Assembly (NCBI RefSeq): GCF_030272615.1
Contig: NC_081412.1
Location: 39,300,791 to 39,364,790 of the forward strand
Direction: 5' to 3'
Length of the DNA: 64,000 nt
Source of the DNA: Cryptomeria japonica
Lineage: Eukaryota > Streptophyta > Pinopsida > Cupressales > Cupressaceae
Of the stretch, positions 1-9,709 are shown piece by piece. The position numbers were made by a program, and so were the translations under genes. A model generated the notes under the pieces. The model made no database searches, was not told where the DNA came from, and saw only the letters and a list, made by a program, of their open reading frames with translations. Every line of letters starts with the position of its first letter. Position 1 is the stretch's first letter.

Positions 1-917
1 TACATGCACCAGCACAAGAACTACAGCCACTTGCATCTCCTTGGCCCTTTTGTCAGTGGGGACTCGATCTCATAGGCAAGATTCACCCTCCTTCTTCCAA
101 TGGACATAAATTCATTATCACAACCACAGAGTATTTCACAAAGTGGATTGAAGCTGTGCCTCTCACACAAGTTACTGGGAAACAAATCGCTACTTTCATC
201 CTGAACTACATCATTTGCCGATACGGGATTCCTACTTCCATTATCACCGATAACGGGCATCCTTTCAAGAACCAGGATGTTCGTGAACTCTGTGAGCGCT
301 TCCATATCTCTCACCGTTTCTCCACACCATACTACCCCCAAAGTAATGGCCAAGCTGAGGCGTCTAACAAAACAATTCTCAAAATACTTAAAAAGACAGT
401 CGACGACGCTGGCCGTAACTGGCATGTCCAACTCAATCCCGCACTTTGGGCCTATCGTACCAGTGTCCGCACACCTACAGGAGCTACACCCTACTCACTT
501 GTGTACGGCGCTGAAGCCATCTTGCCTATTGAGGTCGAGCTACCTTCTTTACGGGTCTCCTTGAGAAACATAATCAACGATGAAGACTACAGGGTCTCCC
601 GCTTACAAGAACTAGAACTGCTGGAGGAACGACGACACATTGCTTTTAATCATCTCAAGGCTTACCAACAACGAATGAGTCGCAGTTACAATCACAAGGT
701 CAAGCCTCGCACATTTGAGGTAGGTGACTTAGTCCTCAGAGAGAACCCCAAAAATCAGCAAGACAGAGATAAGAAGGGCAAGTTCGAACCAAATTGGCTT
801 GGTCCTTACATCATCACAGCAGTATATGGATCTGGGGCATATCAGCTCTCTACTACAGAAGGTGAACCTTTGGAGGATCCTATCAACAGCATGCACCTTC
901 GCAGGTTCTACACATAG
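1..917 (+). CDS. Integrase C-terminal part of Tat-type Ty3/gypsy element A (5'-truncated by window)
   Basis: The frame is open from base 3 to the TAG at 915-917; no start codon is needed because it is the tail of a polyprotein. Integrase inserts element cDNA into the genome. Seen: the core segment WGLDLIGKI with the first catalytic Asp (codon 66-68), the second in TDNG, the Glu in GQAEASNK, then the C-terminal domain with GDLVLRENP and a GPY/F-like stretch (NWLGPYIITAVYGSGAYQL), ending HLRRFYT. There is no chromodomain, as in Tat/Athila-type elements. The frame has no internal stop and all three acidic residues are kept, so this is the best-preserved integrase in the window. The HHCC zinc finger, RT and RNase H lie upstream of the window. 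Assignment to the Tat lineage rests on similarity to elements C and D. Confidence 0.93.
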   Translation, partial: HAPAQELQPLASPWPFCQWGLDLIGKIHPPSSNGHKFIITTTEYFTKWIEAVPLTQVTGKQIATFILNYIICRYGIPTSIITDNGHPFKNQDVRELCERFHISHRFSTPYYPQSNGQAEASNKTILKILKKTVDDAGRNWHVQLNPALWAYRTSVRTPTGATPYSLVYGAEAILPIEVELPSLRVSLRNIINDEDYRVSRLQELELLEERRHIAFNHLKAYQQRMSRSYNHKVKPRTFEVGDLVLRENPKNQQDRDKKGKFEPNWLGPYIITAVYGSGAYQLSTTEGEPLEDPINSMHLRRFYT

Positions 918-954
918 CTCTTCAGAATATCCTAATTCAAAAATACAAAAAAAA

Positions 955-1145
955 ATTATAAAAACAAAAAAATCGTCACTTGGTGAAAACCTGGCAAACA
1001 GGCGCCTTGTGACAACAAAAAAAAAAAAATTTGAAAAATCGAAAAAAGTAAAGAGAAATAATTTCGTCCAACGGTGAAAACCACTTCGGTGGCGCCCTGG
1101 GCAAGTACCATGGTGATAACTGGGTCACCAGCGCCATGCGTAGGG
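955..1145 (+). other. Three tandem hairpins of one architecture downstream of pol (element A)
   Basis: Three successive inverted-repeat units share a lower stem GGTG/CGCC, a 4-base A-rich bulge on the 5' side, and a 4-bp upper stem whose sequence differs in each unit. Unit 1 (975-1013): outer stem GTCAC/GTGAC, bulge AAAA, upper stem CCTG/CAGG, loop GCAAA. Unit 2 (1066-1102): outer stem GTCCA/TGGGC, bulge AAAA, upper stem CCAC/GTGG, loop TTCG. Unit 3 (1106-1142): outer stem TACCAT/ATG plus GTA, bulge ATAA, upper stem CTGG/CCAG, loop GTCA. The flanks are A-rich. Units recur in elements B and D. Complementary stems of differing sequence indicate structure in the transcript; the role is unknown. 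Confidence 0.8.
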
Positions 1146-2628
1146 ACTTTGCTCCTCCCTCCTTCAGAATTCTCTTTCATCCTTTCACTTTGCACACACT
1201 CACAACCTATTCACTCACAATAAACTTACCCATTCCCATCATGGCTTGTTATTGATCTACCTAAGATTGGTTAGCCATCCATAACCCTCCCTTTTCACTC
1301 CCTTTTCATCCATAATAAATCAGATCCTATCTGTGACTAAGGCAAAATCCTACGTCTAGTGATGGGTGTGGAACTGAGAACATCACATGTTTTGAGGAGT
1401 ACAGTTTCTTCCAGCTTCCTTCAGTCTATCTGCGCACAATCCGCAATAAAGCAACATTTGCATCACAGATCCGCAATAAAGTTTCGTCTTCTTCGCAATA
1501 AGGTATCAGTTTCATGGATTCAGTCAGTTTCAAATGAGACACAACAGCAACAATGAGCTTCAACAAAATCAAATCTTTCAACAGACTCAGACAACATATG
1601 GTTCAGTGCTATCTATCTTTTTTTTGTGAAAGTGAACATTGTGACCACAATCGAATAAGACTTAAACAAGTGACAAGAGACACTAAACTTGAGGACTACA
1701 GTGGATGTTGGTGTTGAGTCTTGGTTTTCTTTTGATTTTATCTTTTTGGTGACATGTCTTTTAGCTTTTCCAGGATGTCTTTGACTAGAGATTCTATCTC
1801 CAGGATGTCTTTGACTAGAAAGGCGAGGATGGGGTATCGTCACCTATTTGCATTTGCTGTCTGTGGATTGTCTCTTAGTAATGCTATGACTTGTCCAAGG
1901 ATATGAGGACACTGTGAGTCTAGTATGAACTGGGGCATTCCTTGTTTGTGACTGTCTTATCTCCATGCAAACAGGTACAATGACTTTCTAGGCCGAACAA
2001 ATGCCTCGATTGTCATAACCTACCTGCCATAATAAGCTCAATGATGATAACGCACAAGAAGCTATTTCACGTTCATATCTTCTGTCTTCCATCCCCCTTT
2101 CTTGATTGACTTCCATCGTCCTTCTCGAGTCCGCGTAGCCCGCTATCACATGACTGAGTATAATGACACACCAAAAACATTTGCATTTCATATAGTTACA
2201 CCTACATCACCACATATAAGCATTTCATACATACATATAGATATCACAATTGCATCACATCCTGCATACAACACATGTTAGCACATCTCACATTTTCATT
2301 ATATAAATAATCATTTGCATTATCATATTCATTTGCATTACATACATTCACATTTGCATCATGCATCACATATACAACATAAAAGAACAAAAATATATTG
2401 CATTGCATCATATAAGCATCCGTATCACATAAGAACATTTCACCACATAAGGTACACATGCATATAGCTGCCGCAAAAAAAAAAAAATGGATCATCTCTC
2501 ATATATACTCAAAATGTGTCATGATACAATGATGTCAAAAGAATCATATGGCTACAAAAGAATCACCCGCAGGTGTCTACAATACAACAATGGTACATCT
2601 ACCGATACAATGGGAGCCCACTATAGCT
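1146..2628 (+). other. Non-coding tail of element A between pol and antisense gene
   Basis: I see no gene here. The stretch matches, in reverse, 12431-13809 of element B, so it is an ancestral part of the family. Notable content: two copies of CCAGGATGTCTTTGACTAGA (about 1771-1820), a motif also seen near 8635 in element D and 13190-13240 in B, and a stretch at 2240-2400 rich in ATTTGCAT-like words. Open frames in it are short and not conserved between copies. Confidence 0.7.
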
Positions 2629-4616
2629 ATGAGGAACTCCCTCCCTCGGAGCCGCCTCGCCTCGACGGAGTCTGAGCTATAGATGGACCCGCCCCTGGAT
2701 CCCCCTGTCTCTCTGGTGGTGGTGGAGGCCCCATGACCCCACCGCTGGATGCCTGTCTCCTGCGGCTCCCTCCCGTAGCCGTCGCTGTGCGCGACGATCT
2801 ATGGAAGCTCCTAGCCCGCTGATCTGCTGGCACGGCTGCATAGTATAGATCCCTCCAGTAGGCGATCTCCTCTCCGGCTCGCAGAACATATGCGTAGCCT
2901 GCCCCTGCATCCTCTGTTGTTCGCCTACCTGCCCTCAGAGCTGTCTCGGCCTCTGTGTATCTCTGGATGGCCTGATCCCTCTCCCGCTCTGTGTCTCGGA
3001 CCCTGATCCTGAGGTGGTTCCTCTCTCGCATCAAATCCTCAATCTCATCTGCCTGGCCCTGGCAGATCTCCCGCAGCCTCACCACCTCATCCTCCTCAGA
3101 GTCTCCGCTCTCCGCCTCTGCCTGTGGCTCCTCCTCTACAGGTGCCTGTCCCTCAACCTCTGCCTGCACCTATCCTTGTGCCTGTATAGGTACCTGTGGC
3201 TGCACCTGTCTCTGTCCCTTTGGCTGCACCTGTCTCTGTCCCTCTCTGGGACCCTGTGTTGCTGGCACCTGTAGGGGCAGTCCACCCCGTCCTCTCACCA
3301 CTGGAGCTGCTCTCTCCTGTCCTCCCTCCCTCCGAGGTGCCACCTGCCTCTCTCCCACCACTCCCCTCCGCCTCCACCGACCCCTACCTCCATCCCCTCC
3401 TCCATCATCATCATCTCCTCCACCCTCTCCATCCACTGGCTCTGCCGGATCTGTCAATCTGGGAAATGGATGCTCTGCCCAGTACGCAGAGTACTCTGCG
3501 TCCATCCCTGCATCATCTACCTCTGGCCACATGTCCCATGGCATCGACATCATCTCAGCTAACTGTGTCACTGCCTAATCATATGATAACAGTGGGCCAA
3601 ACTGCACCTGATCTCTGACCGTCCGGGCATACATGCCCGAGCCTCGTGGCATCCGCTGAATCCGCCCGAACTGCCTGCACACCCTGTCTACCAGCTGCCT
3701 CTCTAGAATATAGGGCATCCGCCCCATCAGATACCTGCTCCTAAACACATATGGTAGCTCCAAGGCATCGTCCTCCCACTCCTCGCACCCCAGGTACGGC
3801 CTCCAGATCACCATGTCAATATCATCAATGACTCGCCTCCAATGCTCCAATCTCCCAATCCGAGGCTGGGATGTGATCATGTCATACAGGTGCACAAAAC
3901 TCTGTCCCTGTCCTCTGCCTCTGAAATGAATGGGCCGTGTGATGGGAAGGTGCTCATAGGCCCACACCTGCAAGAGAGTCACGCCGCAGCCCAAACCCAC
4001 TGATCCGTGGTAGACAAACTGATGCAGCTCATAATACAAATGTGCCAGGACACATGGCCCCCATGCATATCTAGTGTGCTCTGCCATCAGCGTCTCCAAT
4101 GCCCCTCCCCAGCCCACTACTAATCCTCGTGTGGCCCTGTCTGGACACAAATATCCACTGATGACTCCCCCAACAACTGCCGGCAATGCTAATCCTGTGG
4201 CAGTCATGGTGTCCCAGGCTACATGACCTGCTCGCATCTCCAACTCAGGATCTTGAAAAACCCGTCTCAATGCCTCCCTGTCACCGTCACGGTCGTAGGG
4301 AATCAACTCTCCATCAATAGGAACATGCAGAATCCTATATACATCCTCTAATGTCACTGTCATCTCACCCATCGGCAGGTGAAACGTGCATGTCTCTGAG
4401 TGCCATCTCTCGGCCAACGCAATCAGCAACCCCATGTTTGCCCGAAACTCGGGCACATGGAGCATATGTGTGAGACCCATCTCCTCAATGGAAATCATGT
4501 CCTGGATCGACAACTCTAGTCGCAGTCTCTGAGTCGATGGGAATCTCTCCCGTGACTCTAACATCGGCAAATACTCCTGCAGTCACACAATCAATCTTGT
4601 CAGTTATCGTGGCATT

Positions 4617-4860
4617 CACTGTTTATCACAAAATGCTACTTGCTACCTAAATGCATCTGGTTATCTATCCTAGTGACACTCATTGTTCATCACAAAGTGT
4701 TGCTATCTACCCTAAGTAGTGCTCCCTGTTCATCACAAAGTACTACGTGTATGACATTCCCTGTTCAGCACAAAGTGTCACTCACATTCGCACTCCCTGT
4801 TCATCACAAAGTGCTGCCTATCTTGGTGCTCCCTGTTCATCACAAAGTGCCTGGATCTAT
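4617..4860. repeat. Minisatellite in the PMD intron, element A
   Basis: About six copies of a word close to CTCCCTGTTCATCACAAAGT, spaced 30-60 bp, lie inside the 826-bp intron (4577-5402) of the antisense gene, close to its acceptor. The same array, better preserved, occupies the equivalent intron of element B (11625-11935). Confidence 0.8.
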
Positions 4861-4984
4861 CCTAATCTTTCTAGAGGACCTGCTTGAGTGTATCCTCTCA
4901 GCAGCTTATCCAATCGACAGCGTATGTTCATCACAGAACTGCCGATTTGACCTAAAAGACTAAAACCATGCATTTAAACACACA

Positions 4985-5300
4985 AACGCACTTTTACAAC
5001 AAAAACGTGCTTTTAACTCCTAAACGCGCTTATAGACTGCACAAACGCGCTTCTGCGACACAGACGCGCTTTCTGAACACAAACGTGCCTATGCCAGACA
5101 CAAACGCGACCAGGGAACACAGACGTCCCTATATTACATAAATGCTCCTAAAAATCACAGACGCTGCTACATTTCACAAACGCGTCCGTATTCAACACAA
5201 ACGCGGTTCCAGGCACAGACGCGCCTGGACCCGACACAGACGCGCCTGTTGGACACAGACGCGCCTGGCGCTGATACAGACGCGGTTGCGCGTTTTTGCA
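4985..5300. repeat. Array of about 20-bp units in the PMD intron, element A
   Basis: More than ten units of the type ACACAGACGCGCCTG or ACACAAACGCGCTT follow each other at 19-21 bp. They are GC/CpG-rich in an AT-rich region. They lie in the intron of the antisense PMD gene, just 3' of its donor site. Units with the core AAACGC and the same period are found in the leader of element C. Confidence 0.75.
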
Positions 5301-5557
5301 CTTTTTAAATATCCTATTCCTAGTGCATTTATTGCTCCTAAACATGCATTTATGAAAAAACTCGAAATGCGTGAAAGTACGAGGAGGTTTTCGGGTACTT
5401 ACCGGCTCTCTTGCATCGGCTGGTCGCTGGAATCGACGGACACGGTCGAATCTATGAATGAATGCCATCGCTGCTGACTGCTGCTGCTCTTTTCTCGCTC
5501 TGCACTGTGATCTTCTAAGGGTGTGGATGACAATGAGGATGTCTTTTGCCCGTGGTC

Positions 5558-5566
5558 TATCTTATA
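5558..5566 (-). promoter_or_regulatory. TATA-like box of antisense PMD gene (element A)
   Basis: TATAAGATA on the minus strand, 90 bp upstream of the ATG at 5468, inside a block that matches element B (TATA at 11088). Conservation in both copies, and position relative to the first exon, suggest a core promoter. No transcript evidence is available here. Confidence 0.5.
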
Positions 5567-5710
5567 GCCTACCCTGGCCCTGGCCTTCATTTCCCAAGTC
5601 AGTCTTTCTCATCCCGTGACTTTGTCACTTTATCCGATCAGTCCATTCTATCCCGTCTTTCTTATCGAGAGATTGTCTGCAATCTTTCCCGACTTTTTCA
5701 TCCAATCTCT

Positions 5711-5814
5711 CGAGGGGGCATATAATTCCTTATTCTGGGGCAACTCTGTATCAGTTCATCTTATTTTTCTTTGAAACAACGCGACAAGCCGCATTGTCTC
5801 AAAGAGGGGCAAAA
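5711..5814 (+). promoter_or_regulatory. Polypurine tract and a second conserved purine-rich motif, element A
   Basis: The plus-strand primer site CAAAGAGGGGCAAAA ends at 5814, directly before the 3' LTR. About 95 bp upstream, CGAGGGGGCAT (5711-5721) is kept in elements B (10921-10931) and D (about 9595-9605) at comparable distance. The first is the classical PPT; the second is a candidate auxiliary tract. Confidence 0.75.
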
Positions 5815-6563
5815 TGTAGACACCTAAAATTGTCATGTCTAATTATCTAAACCTAATTCTTCTATTAATTAAATAAATCTTTATTTATTTAATTAATTCA
5901 TTTATCCTCTTCTAGCCTTATTTCTCATTTAAATAAATACATTTATTTATTTAAATTATCCCTTTCCTAAATTAAATAAATATCTTATTTATTTAATTAT
6001 CCTACTTCTTCTATTAATTAAATAAATCTTTATTTATTTAATTAATTCATTATCTTTTTCTACACATGACACATGTCATTCATCTCTTATTTCCTACACT
6101 ACCTACCTCTTTCATTATTTTGGTATTTCTTATACCTACCCTCTAATCCTAGCCGACCTCTCTTTTTACACCTCTCAATCTTAACCCTCCATTTCTTATT
6201 GTGTCTTCTATTTAAGGAGATGCTTTCTTCATTGTCAAACCCTAATGACTGATTTTGGAGTACTTGGCTACACTACAATTCCACTTGCAACCACATTCCG
6301 TTCTTTGTTGAGCTCTTGTGCATACAAAAAATCTGAGAGCAAGTATATCAAGCAAGATCAATGGAGATAGGAAGAATGGAGATCAAAACCCTATTGGACA
6401 TGTGATGGTATAATCTTTGTGATTTTTGAGTTAGTTGCATTGTCTTAGGTTATCTTCATATGTTATGGTGGATCTTTGTTCATTGTTAGGCTAGGGTTTG
6501 GTGGTTGAATCCATTTTAGTCTTTCAATATTGTTATCATTGTTATCCATTTTCACCATATACA
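5815..6563 (+). mobile_element. 3' LTR of Tat element A
   Basis: Starts TGTAGACACCTAAAATTG and ends CACCATATACA, matching the LTR of B (20395-21189, reversed), which ends CACCATAAACA. It contains AT-rich TTTATTTAATTAA tracts and a TATA-like TATTTAAGG near 6210. It abuts a different element (D) at 6564, so A appears to have inserted into D. The 5' LTR lies outside the window, so the target duplication cannot be checked. Confidence 0.85.
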
Positions 6564-7937
6564 ATATCAAGAAGTACTTTGTAGAAATAACTTTTGAACA
6601 GATCCCCAGAAATGACAACAAAGCAGCAGATGCCATGGCTACACTTGCTTCTCTATTACAGACACAGGAAAATCAAGAGCGTTATGAATTCCTGGTTGAA
6701 GAGTTGTTTCATCCCGCCTATAATTGTCCTGATTCCCAAACCATCTATCAACTTATTGGACACAATTCCTCCCGCTATGGCCAAACTTACACATACCTGA
6801 AAGATAACATCTTACCTCCTGACTTATCAAAAAATCAAAAGAGAAATTTTATTCGCCAATCCTCCCATTATACTCTCATCGCAGATACCTTGTATAAACG
6901 AGGTCTAGACGGTACTCTCTTAAGATGTCTTGAACAAGAAGAATCTAAGAAGGCATTACGTGAAGTCCATAATGGCATTTGTGGCACTCATTCAAACAAT
7001 GTCAAATCCATGGGAACTTGATCCACGCACGAGCACAAGAACTACATGCTTTAGCAACATCTTGGCCTTTTTGTCAATGGAGACTTGATCTAGTAGGAAA
7101 GATAAATCCTTCATCATCTAATGGACACAAATTCATCCTGGTAGCTACTAAATATTTCACAAAATGGATTGAAGTTGTACCTCTCATCAATATCACAAGA
7201 AAACAAATTGCTGCATTTATCTTGAACTATATAATCTGTCGCTATGGAATACCAATGACCATTATCACTGATAATAGGCGACCATTCAAGAATCAAGATG
7301 TACAAGAGCTATGTGAGAAGTTCAAAATTCAGCACAGATTCTCCACACCGTATTATCCACAGGGATATGGGCAAGTAGAAGCATCTAACAAACTATCCTG
7401 AAAATTCTTAAAAAGACAGTGAATGATGCTGGGAAAGATTGACATATTCAACTAAATCCTGCTCTATGGGCCTATCGCACTAGTATCCGCACACCGACAG
7501 GTGCCACACCTTTCTCTCTTGTATATGGATCAGAAGCCATATTGCCAATCAAAGTAGAGATACCCTCTCTGCGTGTATCACTAAAAGGACTCATCCCAAA
7601 TGAAGAACAAAGAGTATCTAGACTGCAAGAGTTAGAACTAATCTATGAACGTAGACAAAATGCCTTTGATCGTCTAAAGGTATATCAACAAAGAATGTGT
7701 CGGAGCTATAATCATAAGGTTAAACCAAGAAACTTTCAAGTGGGAGAACTAGTGCTAAAAGAAAATCCACGCAACCAGGTAGATCGAGAAAAGAAAGGCA
7801 AATTTGAACCAAACTGGTTAGGTCCATTTGTAGTCACAGCAGTATTTGGGTCAGGAGCATATCAGCTATCAACACAGGACGGGGATTAGCTCGAGGAACC
7901 CATCAATATCAGGCATCTGCAGAAATTCTATGTCTAG
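6564..7937 (+). pseudogene. RNase H end and integrase of decayed Tat element D
   Basis: Begins inside the second RNase H-integrase connection (KKYFVEITFEQIPRNDNKAAD), which matches element C. The integrase zinc finger has lost its central part: the frame runs from HNGICGTHS straight to KQCQIHGNLIHA, an apparent deletion at about 7000. The core follows with RLDLVGKI, TDNRRPF (Gly to Arg after the second Asp) and GQVEASNK. A one-base loss near 7395 and a TGA near 7441 break the frame, and a TAG interrupts the C-terminal domain at about 7888. The end HLQKFYV-stop matches element A. Not functional. Confidence 0.9.
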
Positions 7938-8154
7938 AAAACCAGAAAGAAAAATAAAAAAATAGTGAAAAATCAGAAAAATAAAAAAACAGTGAAAAAT
8001 AAAAAAAATCAAAAAACAGTGAAAAATCAAAAAAAAAAAAAAAACATTGAAAAATCAGAAAAAATAAAAAATAGTGAAAAATCAAAAAAATCCTAAAAAG
8101 TTAAAAAGCAAAAAATCCAAAAAAAAATCAAATATCAGAAAAAGTGCAATAAAA
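7938..8154 (+). repeat. A-rich simple repeat after D integrase
   Basis: Many copies of GTGAAAAATCAGAAAAATAAAAAA-like units, about 25-30 bp each. It occupies the place of the shorter A-rich spacer between pol stop and hairpin unit 1 in element A. Confidence 0.85.
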
Positions 8155-8191
8155 ACAGATGGTGAAAACCTGGCAAACAGGCGCTATCTGT
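8155..8191 (+). other. Hairpin unit 1 of element D
   Basis: Outer stem ACAGAT (8155-8160) with ATCTGT (8186-8191), lower stem GGTG/CGCT (G-U pairs allowed), bulge AAAA, upper stem CCTG/CAGG, loop GCAAA. The inner part equals unit 1 of A, while the outer stem has changed on both sides from GTCAC/GTGAC to a new perfect 6-bp stem. That is compensatory change. Units 2 and 3 were not found downstream in D. Confidence 0.8.
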
Positions 8192-9709
8192 CGGCTGGCT
8201 CTTCCATCTATTAGTTCATGCATTTTTCCGCTTGCATTCATTCTTCCATCAGCACTGATCATCATGAAGCCTTTATACATACGCAAGCATCCCAGGTGGC
8301 TTCTTACCATGGTTTGGATCATTGGATATATCATAACGACTTTGTTTCTAGGCTTGGGGCAAAATCCTACACCTAGCTGGGGGCAAAACTCTTGATCAAT
8401 TTTGAGCTTAATCAAACAAGTAGACCAAACAATTAGACAAATCTTACCGAGCAAAAATTGAGACACATCCAACATTGAACACAAGATCAGACTATCAACT
8501 ATCAAGCTATCACAAAATCAATCTAAGCACATCACACACTTTTTAGTGGATAATATCTTTTTGAATGATTGATTGTAACATGATTGTTCAACTTTTCTAT
8601 ATTGCTTTTCGCTATCATGATTTCTGAGTGACTCCGGGATGTCATTGACTAGAGGAACAAGGAAGAAACATGATATTTTTCTTGTCTGCTGTCTAAAAAT
8701 TAATCATGAATATGTGCAAATTTGTCTCAGGACATGATCATCAGAATATCATTGAAGACATTTCCAATTTGTGTATTGAAATGATTAATACTGCCTGTTT
8801 TATGCAAACAACACTCAGGTCATCTCGGTTTAATTATACCTCGATGCTTGTGTTAACTTGCTATATCAAAATCCAGGAAAGAAGTGCTCAGGTCATCATG
8901 GTTAAATTATACCATCGATGTTTGCACTCACTTCCCACATTTCAAAAGCTCAATGATGACAAAAACGCAAAATAATCCAGTGACTGGTTCGGTCATAGTT
9001 TTGCATTTCATTTGCATTCTAGCTTGCATTTCATTCTTGCATGGATCCCAAAAGATCCTTTTATCCAAGGTTAAATCTATCACAGGAATCATCAAAGTAT
9101 CATCACAGGTGTATACATAATCAGAATAACTCATATCTCTCGAGATATTGTCAACTTAGCAAAAATCTTATGCTATCTCCCTCAAATGCATTAACATTAG
9201 CATATCCAAAAATTTCTGCAACTGATATCAACAAACTATCAGCTCTTTATCTAATCAATTTTGCCAAATGAAGTCAATCAATCAAACCTAATCAACTCAT
9301 GTCTTATACAGGATGAATCCTTCCTGAAACCAGACATGATCATCAATGTCTTATACAGGATGAATCCTTCCTGAAACCAGACGTTATGATCATCCATGTC
9401 TTATACAGGATGAATCCTTCCTAAAACCAGACTGAATCAAATCAATCAAGATTTTTCAATCTTACCGATCTAGGCAATCAAGCTAATCAAAGAACTCACA
9501 CTTTCATCAAACAACAGTTGCAGAAATCAAATCAAATCTATCGGGATATCAATCTCGCAAAAACTCCAAAGATCAATTATCTCAATTGATCTCCCGAGGG
9601 GGCATCATTATACCGGAATCTAGCAATCAAGAGCTGGGGCATCCTATCAAATCGATACCATCATCAAAATGAGATTATTCTTTGAATCAACACGTCATCA
9701 CACCTTGCT
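8192..9709 (+). other. Non-coding tail of element D
   Basis: No gene seen and no PMD remnant recognised. It holds GATGTCATTGACTAGAGG (near 8640), the D version of the motif in the A and B tails. Two related copies of a GGTCATC...AAATTATACC block lie at 8815-8930. Three direct copies of an ATGTCTTATACAGGATGAA-type unit start at 9299, 9346 and 9396, each ending in AAACCAGAC. Confidence 0.65.

Larger units (their letters stand above)
2629..5468 (-). pseudogene. Antisense spliced plant-mobile-domain (PMD) gene in element A
   Basis: Exon 1 (5468-5403) encodes 22 residues starting MAFIHRFDRV. The donor GTAAGTA is at 5402, the acceptor ...CTGCAG ends at 4577, and exon 2 starts in frame with EYLPMLESRE. 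Exon 2 carries a PMD (about residues 30-330; motifs RWHSETCTFHLPMGEMTVTL, IPIDGEL-like, WAYEHLP), then a Gly/Asp/Arg-rich linker, a coiled-coil-like segment (SEEDEVVRLR... near 3000-3110) and a Pro/Ser-rich end. PMD is known from MAIN/MAIN-like proteins, phosphatase PP7 long-form homologues and retrotransposon extra genes. Two in-frame TAG codons (3575-3577, 3170-3172) split one frame of roughly 670 codons; both fit CAG to TAG. It lies antisense to pol, with its own TATA-like box at 5558-5566. The biochemical function of PMD is not settled. Confidence 0.85.

Noticed and set aside
2627-3169. Separate gene for the coiled-coil protein downstream of PMD
   Set aside because: Same frame as the PMD and joined through a single TAG; no start context of its own, so treated as the C-terminus of one gene.
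2991-3618. Long plus-strand frames with Pro/Ser/Leu-rich products
   Set aside because: Opposite-strand shadows of the GC-rich linker and coiled-coil part of the PMD gene.
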